A stretch of 64,000 nt of DNA from Amyloporia xantha. Lineage: Eukaryota; Basidiomycota; Agaricomycetes; Polyporales; Adustoporiaceae. Positions 1 through 11,400 of the stretch are shown here, piece after piece. The stretch lies in assembly GCA_036971615.1 (NCBI GenBank), contig JAYKKR010000005.1, forward strand, positions 1,240,001 to 1,304,000, written 5' to 3'. A program made the position numbers and the translations under genes. Positions within the stretch are counted from its first letter, which is position 1. The number at the start of each line of letters is the position of its first letter. Below the pieces are notes generated by a model that worked only from the letters and a program-made list of their open reading frames with translations, had not been told where the DNA came from and did not search any database.

Positions 1-1764
1 CCCTCAAGGGCGTGCCCATTCCGCGGAAAATGTCTGTGGACGAGATATCATTCAGTGCCCACGTCGATTATTCACAAAACTCCGAGTTCATCGAACTGGT
101 CAGGGCTCAGCACATCGTGAGTTTTCTAGTCTGAACCGTTCCTTGAAAATGCTCACAGACGATAAACAGGTACTGGTGCATGGCGAGCAGACTGCAATGG
201 GGCGTCTGCGAGCAGCCATGACGGACCGGTACAAGAGTCGGGACGAAGATGTCAAGATCCACACCCCTCGGAACTTGGAGACACTCGAGCTGACCTTCCG
301 TGGGGAGCGTGTCGCGAAGGTGGGTCTACTCCTCTCCCATTCATCGCGCTATATATGGATACCAAAATATACATTCATAGGCTATCGGTACACTCGCGGC
401 GAAACCACCGCAACCGGGCGACATCCTTTCCGGCCTGCTAGTGTCGAAAGACTACTCTTACACGCTCCTAGATCCACGAGATCTGCGCGACTTTGCGGGT
501 CTCTCTACATGCGTGGTCACGCAGCGACAGAAAATGGTGCTCGGTGTAGGCTGGGACCTCGTGCGTTGGCATCTGGAGGGGATGTTCGGCAAGGTAGAGG
601 AAGGGCTGGACAAGGACGGTGTGCCTACCATTCGGGTACGTTGTATGTCTATCTGAGTCTGATAATTATGACGAATTGGATGTGCAGGTCATGGGTGCGG
701 TGGACGTGAAACAGACGCTGGAGCGCGAGCTTACACTCGAGTGGGACTCGAGCGCAAGCAACGATATGATCGCCGACTCCACGCTCGCACTGATAACAGG
801 GATCGACAGAAGCCCCGCCTCCGTTAAACGTGTGTATAAGACCAGACTCGCTCTTTTCCACTACTCTACACAGTATGCTGATCGACCCTCTATCCGCACA
901 GTGACCTCACATCCCCACGCGCACTCTCACACACCAGAGCACGCGCATCCACATGCCGACATCGAGGACGAGAGCGCGCCGGTCACGCGCATCCGGCGGC
1001 TTGCGATGTTCCTCGAGGCGCACTTCGGCGAGGTCGAATTGCACATGCCTGACGAGGCAGACCTCGCGGAGGGCGAGGAGAGCCAGGAGCCCTCACTCCT
1101 CGTGCGCCTGGACGAGGCGGACGCGCTCATCAACCTCGTGTCGATGGTGAGTTAATCCGCGCATTTTCCCTCATTTTCCTCGGTGGCAATGTATATTAAC
1201 TGACAGCTGCCGTGTCCCCCGTGTTCTTAGACCGTCCAAAGCGCCAGTGAGTCTCTCAAGAGGCGTGTGGAGGCAGTGCTTGATATGGCCGTGTCGACTG
1301 TGAGCTCGCTCAGCGAGACCTTCACGTCTGGAGTTGCTCTTTCCAGCGAGGACGCGCTCCCTGAAGCTGTGGATAAGACGAGCCAGTCTCCCGGAATACC
1401 CGCGGACGTCGCCAGGCACAGCGAGCAAACAACTCCGCCGTTGGATGCGCCGAAGCCCGACAGTGACACTCCGATGCTGGAAACTGCACAGGCAGATTCC
1501 GAGGGCATTCCTGGAGGCGCGGAAAATTCCCTGCCTGAAGGCGCGCACACCACCCAGCCTAGCAACGCGGACGCTGCCCAAGCAGAAGGCACGGAGCGCC
1601 CTGCCCACCCTGATGGCGCGGATGCACCCGCCGAACACGCGGAGGGCGACGCCCACCCCCAAGTTCAGCCAGAAGGCGCTGAGGAACATGCCGAGGGGGA
1701 TGGCGGAGAGGAGGACAGCGATTTTGGCTCGGATGACGACGTGATCCTGCAGGTGCACGACTAG
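1..1764 (+). CDS. YSH1: Cleavage and polyadenylation endonuclease YSH1/CPSF73, 3' part
   Basis: 3' portion of the metallo-beta-lactamase/beta-CASP endonuclease that cuts pre-mRNA before polyadenylation in the nuclear CPF/CPSF complex. The 5' end lies outside the window; the codon frame starts at base 3. Exons are 1-116, 170-319, 381-635, 688-829, 902-1146 and 1231-1764. The first exons give SFSAHVDYSQNSEFI and LVHGEQTAMGRL, the two His-containing beta-CASP/metallo-beta-lactamase motifs typical of CPSF73. NPRN-like and TFRGERVAK segments follow, then the C-terminal domain (LLDPRDLRDFAGLSTCVV; ending ..FGEVELHMPDE..). The last exon is an acidic, Ala/Glu/Pro-rich tail of about 150 residues with little conservation. 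Intron 830-901 is 72 nt and stays open if retained, so that splice is less certain than the others. The gene converges on the glycopeptide gene that ends at 2533. Confidence 0.93.
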
Positions 1765-2532
1765 GTGCTTGCAGCTACCATTCCTGCGGGCTGTACATAC
1801 GGTTTCATAGCATGCGACGAAAGAACGGCTTGGCAGACATGAGGCGGAGGACGCTGTATGAATTCATTGTACTCTTTAGGTCATGTCGTTATGCGGAGAT
1901 GAAGCGGTGGACGGGGTCATCGCACGTTCACCTTATAATGAGAATTCCATATTTAATCGCTGAATGGGCGGCGTCCACGAAGACAGTAGAAGTACATACA
2001 ACGAATACACTTGTTGGGACAGTCTGTATTGGACAATGAATAGACCGTGTGCGGCTCGAATTCACGATGCAACGGAGGACAAGAGAACCACAACAAAAGG
2101 AGGACAGATGTCCATTTTTCGAAACTGGCTAACTGCGAAAGCGGTACGAGAACACTTCGATGTGATATAGTCGCACAAACTACGAACACATATGTATGTA
2201 TATACATACTGTCCGCGAGCTGCACTATTTCAAAAGAATTGGAAGGCAAGTACCGTATGTACAGTACAACAGGTATAAGCGCAGCCGCATAGCAGAAACA
2301 CAACAAGGGTCGCCTCAATGTATACGGCACCCCCACTGCGATAGTCGGCCTGCAGCCAGCGACAGAGTCCGGACTAGTAGAAGAAGAATAACAATACGAC
2401 TTTAAACGAGACACAGGTATATACTACGGAGCATCACAGCCATGAGACGCGGCCGCATACCGCAGACCGCGATGGATGCGACTCCGAACGGGTCCAAAAC
2501 GCACCAGGGGTGCGTTTGAAGGTCGCCGTCGT
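1765..2532. other. Intergenic, convergent 3' regions
   Basis: Between the stop of YSH1 and the stop of the minus-strand glycopeptide gene. AT-rich with short open frames that resemble no family. I see only probable 3' UTR sequence of both genes. Confidence 0.6.
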
Positions 2533-3886
2533 TTAGTGGAGAGATCCACCGCCAGCGACACGCGCGTGGTTACGTTGGTGGTGCGACAGCGGCGAACGGA
2601 CCTTGAACTCGGGCTCCGGGACGGGCTTGGGCTCAGGCGAGGCGTCACGTCGGTGGCGCAGAGACCGCTTCTTGTTAGGGCAGCGCGGGGCCGAAGCGGA
2701 CGCGCTTGCGCTGGCAGCAGCGGAGGACGCAGAAGACGAGACAACCGAGGATGACGGCGCAACGTAGCTCGAAGACGGGGCTACGTAACTCGATGTAGGC
2801 GCGACGTACGTCGAAGAGGGGGGAGGGGGAGGGGGGACATAGCTCGAAGACGGGGTAGGCGAGGGGGAGCTGGAAGCGGTGGGATTGATGGTAGTGGCAT
2901 CAGCGCAGAAGGCGATGAGGAGATTGATCTGAAAGGGCAGGTAAGTAAAATTTGAAACACAGATGCGAAGAACCTAGTAAAGGTAAGGGAAAACATACGT
3001 TGTCATCCTGGCAGGCGACCTGGACTTGCGTTTCGTCTGAATAATAGAATGCCTGCGGGCAGCCCTGATAGGCACCTTGAGATGAGAGGAAATTACGCTA
3101 TTAACGAAATCAAACGTTATATGCGTAACAAGATACCTACAGTTGGCACCGGTGTAGTCACAATCGCCAGTCCCACCGTAGTAGCTAGGTCGTTGGAGGG
3201 TGAGTGCGATGCAGAAACTGCAAGCAGTCGATGACTTACGCGAACGACGACCAGACGCTAAAGGCATGCCTAGATCTCGGAGTCAACATATAAGTTCACA
3301 ACCGAACTGAAAAAGGCGACTTACGGGGTAATCAGACTAATGTCCGTGGACGACCCTCCACCAGGAACGGTAGGGTTGCCGAGGGTCATCTCCAAGAGGG
3401 TACAGTTCTCGCCATTATAGCCACAACCGCCTGCAAACGGCGTCGACAGTAGATGTTCAGACGAGAAAAGCAACGGTCATTGGACAAGACGTACCGGTTT
3501 GTAAGTATCTGAAAGAATAGAGCTCTGCATTCAATGGCCGAGTATAGCAAAAAAACACCACTCACGCGATGGCAGACGAGAAGGGGCCATTAGATACATA
3601 GGGCTCGCCAGTAGACACGACGTTCCCGCTCCCGATCAGGGTAGGCTAAAGCAATCAGGACAGCGATCAATCGAACGCGTCCACGACCTTGGCAATATCG
3701 ACGACTCACCGTTCCATAGCCACACCTTCACGCGGCGGGGTAAAAAAAATTAACAACGCGCCGTTGCAAAATGAGCATAGGCGGCACGCACTGGTTGACA
3801 AACGTGATGGTGTGCGATTCGGCACGGACGCTGGCAGACGCGAAAAGAGTGGTGGCGAGAGCAGCAGAAACGAGAGTGGACAGCAT
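2533..3886 (-). CDS. Secreted Cys-rich glycopeptide-family protein, short paralogue (A)
   Basis: Spliced product of 285 residues. Exons, 5' to 3' on the minus strand: 3886-3792, 3725-3710, 3645-3566, 3508-3495, 3430-3325, 3269-3240, 3184-3141, 3075-2999, 2928-2533. Residues 1-22 or so form a signal peptide (MLSTLVSAALATTLFASASV). A compact Cys-rich domain follows (NQCGYGTPTLI.., TGGCGYNGENC, LEMTLGNP, GCPQAFY, LLIAFC). It resembles proteins annotated 'glycopeptide' in Agaricomycetes, a loosely thaumatin-like secreted family of unknown function. The tail is a Ser/Pro/Ala stretch with repeats of SSxYVAP, then a basic end. Two micro-exons (16 and 14 nt) fit only if Cys codons are split across introns. 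The closest relative is the next gene upstream, with the same exon phases. A transposon ends 244 bp before the start codon and may have altered the promoter. Confidence 0.82.
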
Positions 3887-4129
3887 GATGGTGGACGTGT
3901 GGGCACAGGAGAGCGTGAAGGACCGAGGAGGGTCGCGAGACGAGAGACAGGTCGGCGTACGTGACTGAAAGAGGAAGAGAATGCAACGGTCGCACCAACT
4001 CAATTGCAGCCGTCCCCATTTCGTCACACGCCTGTCGCTGCTCAGCTGTTCGGTCCTCTGCCAAGCCAACTGCGGCAGCCCACATGCAGTTCTGGCGCAA
4101 ATCACCCGCGCTCATTCTCAGAATGTATA
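3887..4129. other. Upstream region of glycopeptide gene A
   Basis: Short 5' flank between the start codon at 3886 and the transposon edge at 4130. No clear TATA box is visible. The promoter must either lie within these 243 bp or use transposon sequence. Confidence 0.5.
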
Positions 4130-5514
4130 CAGTGTAGAGGCGTTCCTTTTCACACCAGAGTGAAATTAGGTGACCTAAAACTCTCCTCGGTGTATTTTAA
4201 AATTCTGAGTAGATAGAAAGGTAGAAAAGTAGCTCAAAGTGCTCCCTGAATTTTCTGAGGCTCGATGTTTCCGAGTGGAATGTTAAAGCGTGCAGATTGT
4301 GTGCAGACTCGAGAAATGAGAGAACGGCACTCCTTTTCACAGTGTGACATCCTGTGACTTGTAGTGACATCTGTGCGCTAATTGGCTGTAACGACTCGAA
4401 TGCGCGCAGCCAGCTCAGCTTTGAACGTAACTCTGGGGAGGTTCTCTCGGTATCCTATGCGTCAAAATTCTTCGGATATGTCTACTGCTACTAGCATCAA
4501 TCACCATCCGAACTAGAGCCAGATCCATCACTTTCATCATCATCCTCTAGATCCTCGATTTGAACCTCTCTACTCTGAACTGGCTTTGGTTTTCTCGGAC
4601 GCAGCGGTTTCATAGGCAGATCCTTCCTTTGTGTTCCAGCGGCGACCAAGCGAGTACACTCTGTTTCCACCTCTCTTTCTCTATGTTGTACTTTGCCAAC
4701 ATCTGTTTCCATTGTGCCTCCAACTCGACCTTTCCGGCCTTCTTCGATTCGCGGTCTGACTGACGCTTGCGTTTCTGTCCTTCGGCCTGTTCCCGCTCAC
4801 GTTTATGCCGCTCCAGCTCGTCAATTGTATCCTGGTTAGTGAGATGACGTCCCTTTCCACCGACAAAGAGCTTTGAATTGTCCGTCTTCTTTTTGTTCTC
4901 TTTCCAGTGCAGTGAGTCGTTCAATTTCTTCAAGTGCATGTCTTGTACAATTAACTGAGCATTCTGTGCAGCATTGATTTCATTCCGGAAGACCATCGTT
5001 AGAATCAGAAGAGAACTTTCAGAAGCTGAGAAGCTGAGAAGCCTAGAGTCGCGCGCGCAAGCCAAGATTCACTGTGGCTGGTTCACGCCGCACGTTTGCG
5101 CCTTGGGTACGGGCGCTTAATATACTCGTCACGCTTCGTCACTCTAAAGCAGTCCTCAGCAAACATTATCATACATACGGCTCATTCTTAGTTTGATTCC
5201 TTAGGTTTATAGATGAAAATGGCTTGTATATGTCTCTTGCAATGAACTATCACCAGGATCTTGCCCGATGTTGAGAGTGTCGAGTATCCAGAAGTAAATC
5301 AAAGTGGTGTTTGCCCGATCACAAGCATTTCGCACAACGAAATATTTTACTGACAACGCTTCACTCATTGGTTTCCGCTCTAAATTGGTACAGATAGAGT
5401 ACTAATGTATATATTTGGTCAGGCAAAATTATGGAGGCACCCGATGCGAATTGAAGATATTTTACGGTTGGTGTGAAAAGGAACGGTGGTGTGAAAAGGA
5501 ACGCCTCTACACTG
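4130..5514 (-). mobile_element. Pogo/Fot1-like DNA transposon, deleted and decayed (1,385 bp)
   Basis: The ends are perfect 28-bp inverted repeats at 4130-4157 and 5487-5514, beginning CAGTGTAGAGGCGTTCC. They are flanked by TA on both sides (4128-4129 and 5515-5516), the target-site duplication of the Tc1/mariner-pogo superfamily. The right end carries an extra tandem copy of the subterminal TGTGAAAAGGAACG motif. The only coding trace is a minus-strand relic of a transposase C-terminus, so the element is non-autonomous. It lies between the two tandem glycopeptide genes. Confidence 0.85.
4497..5000 (-). pseudogene. Transposase C-terminal remnant, frameshifted
   Basis: Minus-strand coding trace inside the 4130-5514 element. 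The first frame starts around MVFRNEINAAQNAQLIVQDM and runs through a strongly charged coiled-coil region (KREREQAEGQKRKRQSDR) to NIEKERWK near 4650. It then continues in another frame (TECTRLVAAGTQRKDLP, KPLRPRKPKP) to an acidic Ser/Asp end and a stop at 4497. This order resembles the C-terminal region of basidiomycete pogo/CENP-B-type DDE transposases, judged from memory of that family. The HTH and DDE parts are absent. The break near 4650 has no splice signals, so I read it as a frameshift. Confidence 0.6.
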
Positions 5515-5948
5515 TATCACAACATTTAATTATGCAATGCAATGCGTCGAGCGCTGTATTCTTGAAAAGCATAGAGCAACCAGTCTACGCAGCTACATGA
5601 TGAGGACAATATAGGATTTCTAAAACGATGATATGCAATAATTCACGGAGTAAGACAACATCGACAAGACCACAGCTTGTGCATAAACCCCGCGCGACAC
5701 CAGGGACTACCAACAGAGCAATTCCTTCAGTTCCCCTTTACCAGGGCATCGCGGCCACGACGCATCTCGATGCGCCGCCGAGTGGGCAATGTCCGACCTC
5801 GCTCGTGAAGCCGGCGGACCATATCATGTACCTGATCCAGTTAGATACGATCACAAGAAAACGGGAAAAAGACAGCGGGAAAATGGATGGATCAAGACGG
5901 AGTGACGGTGCGCAATCGCAGACCGCGCGTGCCGGGAAGACAAGTCAA
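5515..5948. other. Intergenic, 3' side of glycopeptide gene B
   Basis: Flank between the transposon and the stop of the next minus-strand gene. Open frames here match nothing I know; probably the 3' UTR of gene B plus spacer. Confidence 0.5.
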
Positions 5949-7996
5949 TCAGTAAGATTGACCGTGAGCACGGCGGTGGTGGCGCCGGCGCTTGTCATAC
6001 ACGGCCCTGAGGTCGTTGACAGGCTTGGTAGAGCGGGGCGCATGGTACGCACGGCGCGCAACAGCAGTCGAGTCGCAAGCTTCGGCGCTCGATGTCGCGC
6101 TAGCGATGGCGCTTGAGGATGCGGAGGGAACAGCGCTGGAGGATGCAGAGGGAACCACACTGGAAATCACAGCGCTGGAGGACACCACAGCCGACGAAGA
6201 AGGTATGACCGGGGCAGACGAGCTCGCAATCACAGAGCTAGTGATCACGGGCGCTGAACTCGAAGCAACAGCAGAGCTGGTAGGCTCCGGCTCGTCTGAA
6301 CAACCATCATCTGTGGAGCTGGGTACAGCCGCAGAGGAAACCACTGAGACGCCAGAGCTGGTGGGCTCAGGTTCATCAGAACAACCATCGTCGGTGGAGC
6401 TCGGTACAGCGACAGACGAAAACACCGAGGAAGCACTGGGGATGGGAGCAGACGAGAGCACCGACGAGAACACTGAAGATGCATTCGCGATGGCGCTGGA
6501 GGAAATCCCGGCGGCCGACGACGAGGGTACGGGCACGGATGAGAACAAGGACGAGAACGCGGAGGACGCGCTCGCGATGACGCTGGAGGAGGGGATAACC
6601 GGGGAAGAGGAGGCAACCGGAATGCTGCTGAAGATGGAAGAAGCCACCGAAGAGGCGACTCCACTTGAAGCGAGACCACTGGACGTAGGGCGCGGGCGGC
6701 ATGAAGCGGGCTTGGAGGCCACCGCGGACGACGTAACGATTGCCGATGATGAGACAGCCACCGAAGAGGGAATGACGACGGAGGACGACACAACAATGGA
6801 CGAAGCTGCAGCAGACGACACCGGAACGAGAACAGGCTTGCTCGAGATGGGTACGCTTACTGAAGGTGCCACAACGCTCGACGCAACACTCGCAGGAGCG
6901 CTGGAGACTGCTGTTGACGAAGCAGACGGCACCGGGGCAGAGCTGGCACTGGCAGAGACAACGACAGATGAAGCAGACGCCGATGCAGAGCTAGGCAGCT
7001 CACTAGTGCTAGCGGGAGCGACAGTGGACGAGGGCGTGGGAGAGGCGGCCGAGCTCCCAGGCGGAGTCGGGAGGTCGTAAGCGTTCAGCTGAGTTGCATC
7101 GGCACAGAAAGCGATGAGCAGGTTGACCTAGGTAATGCGTATTATATTGAGTACGGTGTGCGTCAAATTGAGTGATACATCACATACATTGTTCTTCTGG
7201 CAAGAAACTTGAACCGTAGTCTCATCAGGCGTGAAGAACGCGTCAGGGCAATTGGGGCTGTCGCCTGATCAAATGACAAGATAATCAATGAGACCGTAGA
7301 ATATGTGGTAGAATGAAGTTACTGACAGATTGCACCGGTGTTGTTGCATCCACCTTGGTCACCTCCCCAGAAGCTGCAAAACGTTTCAGTATCAGGGAAA
7401 CAAGACCGGTATGAGAGCTTTTACCTGAAAGATGTTTCGACGTTGTACTCGTGGCTGTCACATCGGCAGATAAGCGCAGGATCACTATGATGCAAACTCA
7501 AAACTCACGGAGTAATCAGACTGAGGTCAACTGAAGGACCGCCACCAGGGACAGTGGGGTTGCCGAGAGTCATCTCCACCAAGAGACATTTCTCACCGTT
7601 GAAAAGGCATTGTCCTACAGATCATGCAAAATGTATGTTTGAATTCACTGTTTACCAATCGGCGCATCGGAATACACACCGGTTTGCAAGTAAGAGATAG
7701 CTGATTCGAATGGGCCATTGGAAACGTAGTCCTGTCCCGTAGAAAGGACAGTGCCACCCTGGATAAGTTGAGGCTGTACACTTGTCAGTTGCTTTGTTCT
7801 TCACTGTTACGCGCCACAACTTCGACACTCACCGTTCCATATCCACACCTTATGAAGACCATCAGCTAGGATATCATAGGGATTGGGTGAGACGCACTGA
7901 CCCGTTGTAGAAACGAACGGTATGCTGTTCAGCATTCACACCGACGGACGCGAAAAGAGTGGCCGCGAGCGCAGCAGTAACGAGAGTAAAAGACAT
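5949..7996 (-). CDS. Secreted Cys-rich glycopeptide-family protein with long Ser-rich tail (B)
   Basis: Spliced product of 547 residues. Exons: 7996-7902, 7848-7833, 7773-7680, 7614-7509, 7454-7425, 7373-7327, 7264-7188, 7127-5949. It has a signal peptide (MSFTLVTAALAATLFASVGV) and the same Cys-rich domain as gene A (NGCGYGTPQLIQGG, TGQCLFNGEKC, NCPDAFFTPDET, LLIAFC). Gene A differs only by one added intron. The last exon (1,179 nt) encodes about 390 residues, nearly all Ser, Ala, Val and Pro, as expected of an O-glycosylated stalk. It contains an internal duplication (TDDGCSDEPEPTSS twice; DNA repeats at about 6273-6330 and 6354-6411). The end is basic (DKRRRHHRRAHGQSY). No GPI-anchor signal is evident. 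Extracellular or wall-associated; function unknown. Confidence 0.83.
6273..6411 (-). repeat. Internal tandem repeat in the Ser-rich tail of glycopeptide B
   Basis: Two copies of about 58 bp, at 6273-6330 and 6354-6411, spaced 81 bp apart and in frame. They encode the acidic, Cys-containing block TDDGCSDEPEPTSS. The copies differ mainly at third codon positions, so the duplication is not recent. Confidence 0.75.
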
Positions 7997-8482
7997 GGTG
8001 GGCGTGAGGGCGGCGGTCGTAAGAACGAGAGGAAGGACGAGGCCTTAAGGAGCCGTCGGGAGATGAGAGCAAGGAGGGTGGGGAGAGCAACGGACAAAGC
8101 AACCAGACGCGTCCAACTAAAAGGACATGTCCATTCTGATCGGGGAGACCCCGGCCACCTCACACAGCTCCCCTCAAAATCTTCCACACGGCCCTAAGAT
8201 GGCCATCCAACGTGTTCTGAGTTCATCCGCCATACGAGTCTAAAGTCTAGACCGCAATAAACCAACCCTTCAAGTTTTAAGATGACATCGACAGCGCCGG
8301 TATGAGCTCAAGGGTGCACCCCGCCGATCACAATCCTCAGTAACCGCGTTTCACGACGCCACCACCAAGTGGGAACAGCAACATCCAAACAGTAAGCATG
8401 AATAACATTACTACTAGCATCACAATTCGTAAGTACAGTGCGCGGTATACAAGATAAACATACGAGAACATGAACAAATTCA
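7997..8482. other. Intergenic, promoter of glycopeptide B and 3' side of the Arf-GEF
   Basis: Both neighbours are on the minus strand. The first 200 bp are rich in purine/pyrimidine tracts typical of a fungal promoter and 5' UTR. No gene is seen. Confidence 0.5.
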
Positions 8483-11400
8483 TCATCGGTCTTCACCCGT
8501 CTCCGCCAGCTCCCTCCGATGCATGTGCACCGGTGACGGCTCCGGGCCAGCGCTCGCAGGCGGCTCATCTCCTTCCTCAATCGTTTCCTCATCAGGTTGT
8601 CCTTTCCAACGTCCCTTGACGGGATTGCCGGGTAGCTCTTCGTCAGTTGGGCTCGCAACCACCAACGCCCTCTCCAGCGCCTTCTCCCCGCGCTTCTTCA
8701 GTCGGAGAGCCATCGCAGCCTGCAACGAATCAATGTACGACTCGTACTTGACGATCTCCGTGAGCAGGTACTGCGACTTCTTCTCCCAATTACTCAACGA
8801 CTTGGCGGCATTGGTTGAACGAGGCTGGTACTGATGGACGGAAATGATACACGCATCAGCACGAATGATCATCTCATATGAGATCCCAACAGAGGTGGGC
8901 TTTCAAATGCGAGACTTACTAAATTAGTCATGGGTGTCCGCAGCTCGTTGTGCTGCTTGAGGTCAGTCTTGAGAGAGGCCACATGTTTTTGTAACGCTTC
9001 CATTTGTGTCTCCTCATCGTGCGTGCTCGGCACCGTGGGCGGTAGGGGAGGCTTCCACTCGTTAATGAACGTCCTGTCTGCCCACGGAGACTTGTCTGCT
9101 CGCACGGTAGCGGCGATCTCCTTGAAGCGACTCCGGCCACTGCGTCCGCTACGAACGCTCTGGCCATCCTCAGTATCTCCATCCCGAACAGAATAATTAT
9201 CCTCAGAGATCGAGCGAACGCGGGTGAGTGGATCCAGGACCCGATTCCAGCCATACTCCATGTTAGAGACACCACCGGCCAGGGGTTCCTTGCTCTGCCG
9301 CGCGGCCCAGTAGTTGCAAGTCGACACCCATTCATTGACGAGTTCTTCAGTGCCTGCCTGGAAGAAATATACACCGCCGTGCGACAACGTTAATACCATG
9401 CAGTGCGGGCGTTGTCGGTTGTATCCAGGAGGGGGCAGCGCGTGTGCGAGAGAATGCGCGAGCAATACCTTGCCCACGGGTTGAGCATTTTCCTGAAATG
9501 GACCACATGAACACCCGCACCAACGCAAGCTATCACAAATGATTACTTACTAGCCAATTACCACCGCCGACGACTGCGGATGAGCCATGGCCATGGTCCC
9601 CAAACACGAACATACTCAATTCGCCCCTTTGAATGACGACAAATACGTCCATCCAAGCTTTTGACTTGGCTCTCTTTCCGTTCGACTCCCAGTACTGCTT
9701 GCGACACAACATGCCTTCCTTGGCCCAAGGCGGCCCCAAAAGCGCCAGCTCCTCATCCGTAATGCTTATGTCTGTACTTGATCCGTCGCTCTTGATGCTG
9801 TGATTGTCGTCTTCTTGAGCTTCCCGGATGATCGTATGCGAAAGGTTAGACGCAAAGCCCATCGCTGGGGTGAGGAAAGAGGCTGATGACCCGTGGATGC
9901 CCTGTCGAATTCACAATCAATTATGACTACTCGTCTGCAACAGCCCATCCTTACATCGAGTGAATTGGCAAAACTCGGCGCTGGACTGGCTCTGCCGTCG
10001 ATACTACTGTTACTGCTGTATGGGCTGACGCCAGCTTGTGCTTGAAGGATCGACTGCAGACCACGGATGCTACCCCGCTTTAGGTTCGCAAAGCGATCGG
10101 GAGGACCACGCAGACTTCGCTGGCGCAGCAAGGGACCATGCGGACTCAAAGACGATGTTGATGGACGTGCCAAGAGCGCACTGCCAATCGGCTGCAGAAT
10201 CTGTTGCGTTTTCACTGCTGTGTACATTTCCTAACCATAGGATATGCTAGTCAGTGAAGTGATAAACGAACATTTCCGCTCTACCGACCTTGAGTATATT
10301 CTCCATTTCAACTTCCCAAGCACGATCATGAACTATGGGTGCAGGTGCAGGCTCTGGTGCCTTGCTCTCTTTAGATTCTTTGCCTTCTTGCGCTGTGGAC
10401 ATAGCAACGGAGACACTACTTCCATTCACCGGCGCCTGACCCGTGCCATCAGAGGCAGTACTGAGCTGCCCAGATGAGTTCACAGTCAAAGGTGCCAGTG
10501 ACCCATCACGGGTCGTGATACTATTCCAGCTAGTGATACTATCGCTCCTCTTTGCCCGGGACCGGATAGTTGTTCCACCCACATCGCTATCTGAGCCGGC
10601 TCGGAAGCTGGTCCAATCATCGTAGGAAAGGTCGCTGTTAGAGCCCGCATTCGGCTGGAGTTGCATTTGAATGGTCGTGAGGGTATTACGCACGAACTGA
10701 CCCCGAGACATACGTGAAGCCAGATCGGCCACGTGAAGGTCAGTGTTTAGCAGTAGGATAGAATATGTAACAGCGTGGACAACGCCTGTAGAGCGGCCAT
10801 TCGTAAATGAACCAGCGTGAAACCACATGTAAGAACTCACTGGAACTGCCGAAGAGCGTCGTCGGGTTGCAATCGAAATATCGCCTCGCAAATTCCTCTA
10901 AAATACGATCGACCTGCTGGGTCTCGGCCTTGAGGTATAACTTTGCACATAAACGCCTGCCGGGGATCAGATCAATGCATGTGTGCAGATCCGGTACTCA
11001 CCTAAACGCAAGATCGAGACGGAGGTTAGAGAAGTCAAAGAAGTCCATATAGTGCCGTAGCGCAGTCTTGTTGATGAGACCCCTGCAATCACAAGGAGTC
11101 ACGGCCTATTCATATCAACGAAGACCGTTTCCCACTCACTGCCCCCCAAGCCATTCGGCGATTTTGTCTTTCGACAAGAATTCTTCATCCTCCGCCCAAC
11201 ACCTCGTCGCCAGTTCCCGCCCCCTCACATCTAGGTCTGCCGTTTCCTCACCTTTGGCCGGACTCTGTCGCGCTCCCACGCGCACTCCGAGCCGCACGGC
11301 GAGCTGATCACTTCCTACAAGGTCCTGCTGCGAGCTCGCTGCTAGCCCAGTCCCTGTGTGTAACATACATATTTTAATGAGAGCAGAACACGTAATAGTA

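Noticed and set aside
4610..5065. 151-codon minus-strand frame as a host gene
   Set aside because: Lies inside a TIR- and TA-bounded transposon and continues only after a frameshift, so it was treated as a transposase relic.
5992..7080. 362-codon plus-strand Ala/Glu/Thr-rich frame
   Set aside because: It is the antisense shadow of the Ser/Ala-rich tail of glycopeptide B. Low-complexity GC-rich coding often leaves such frames open.
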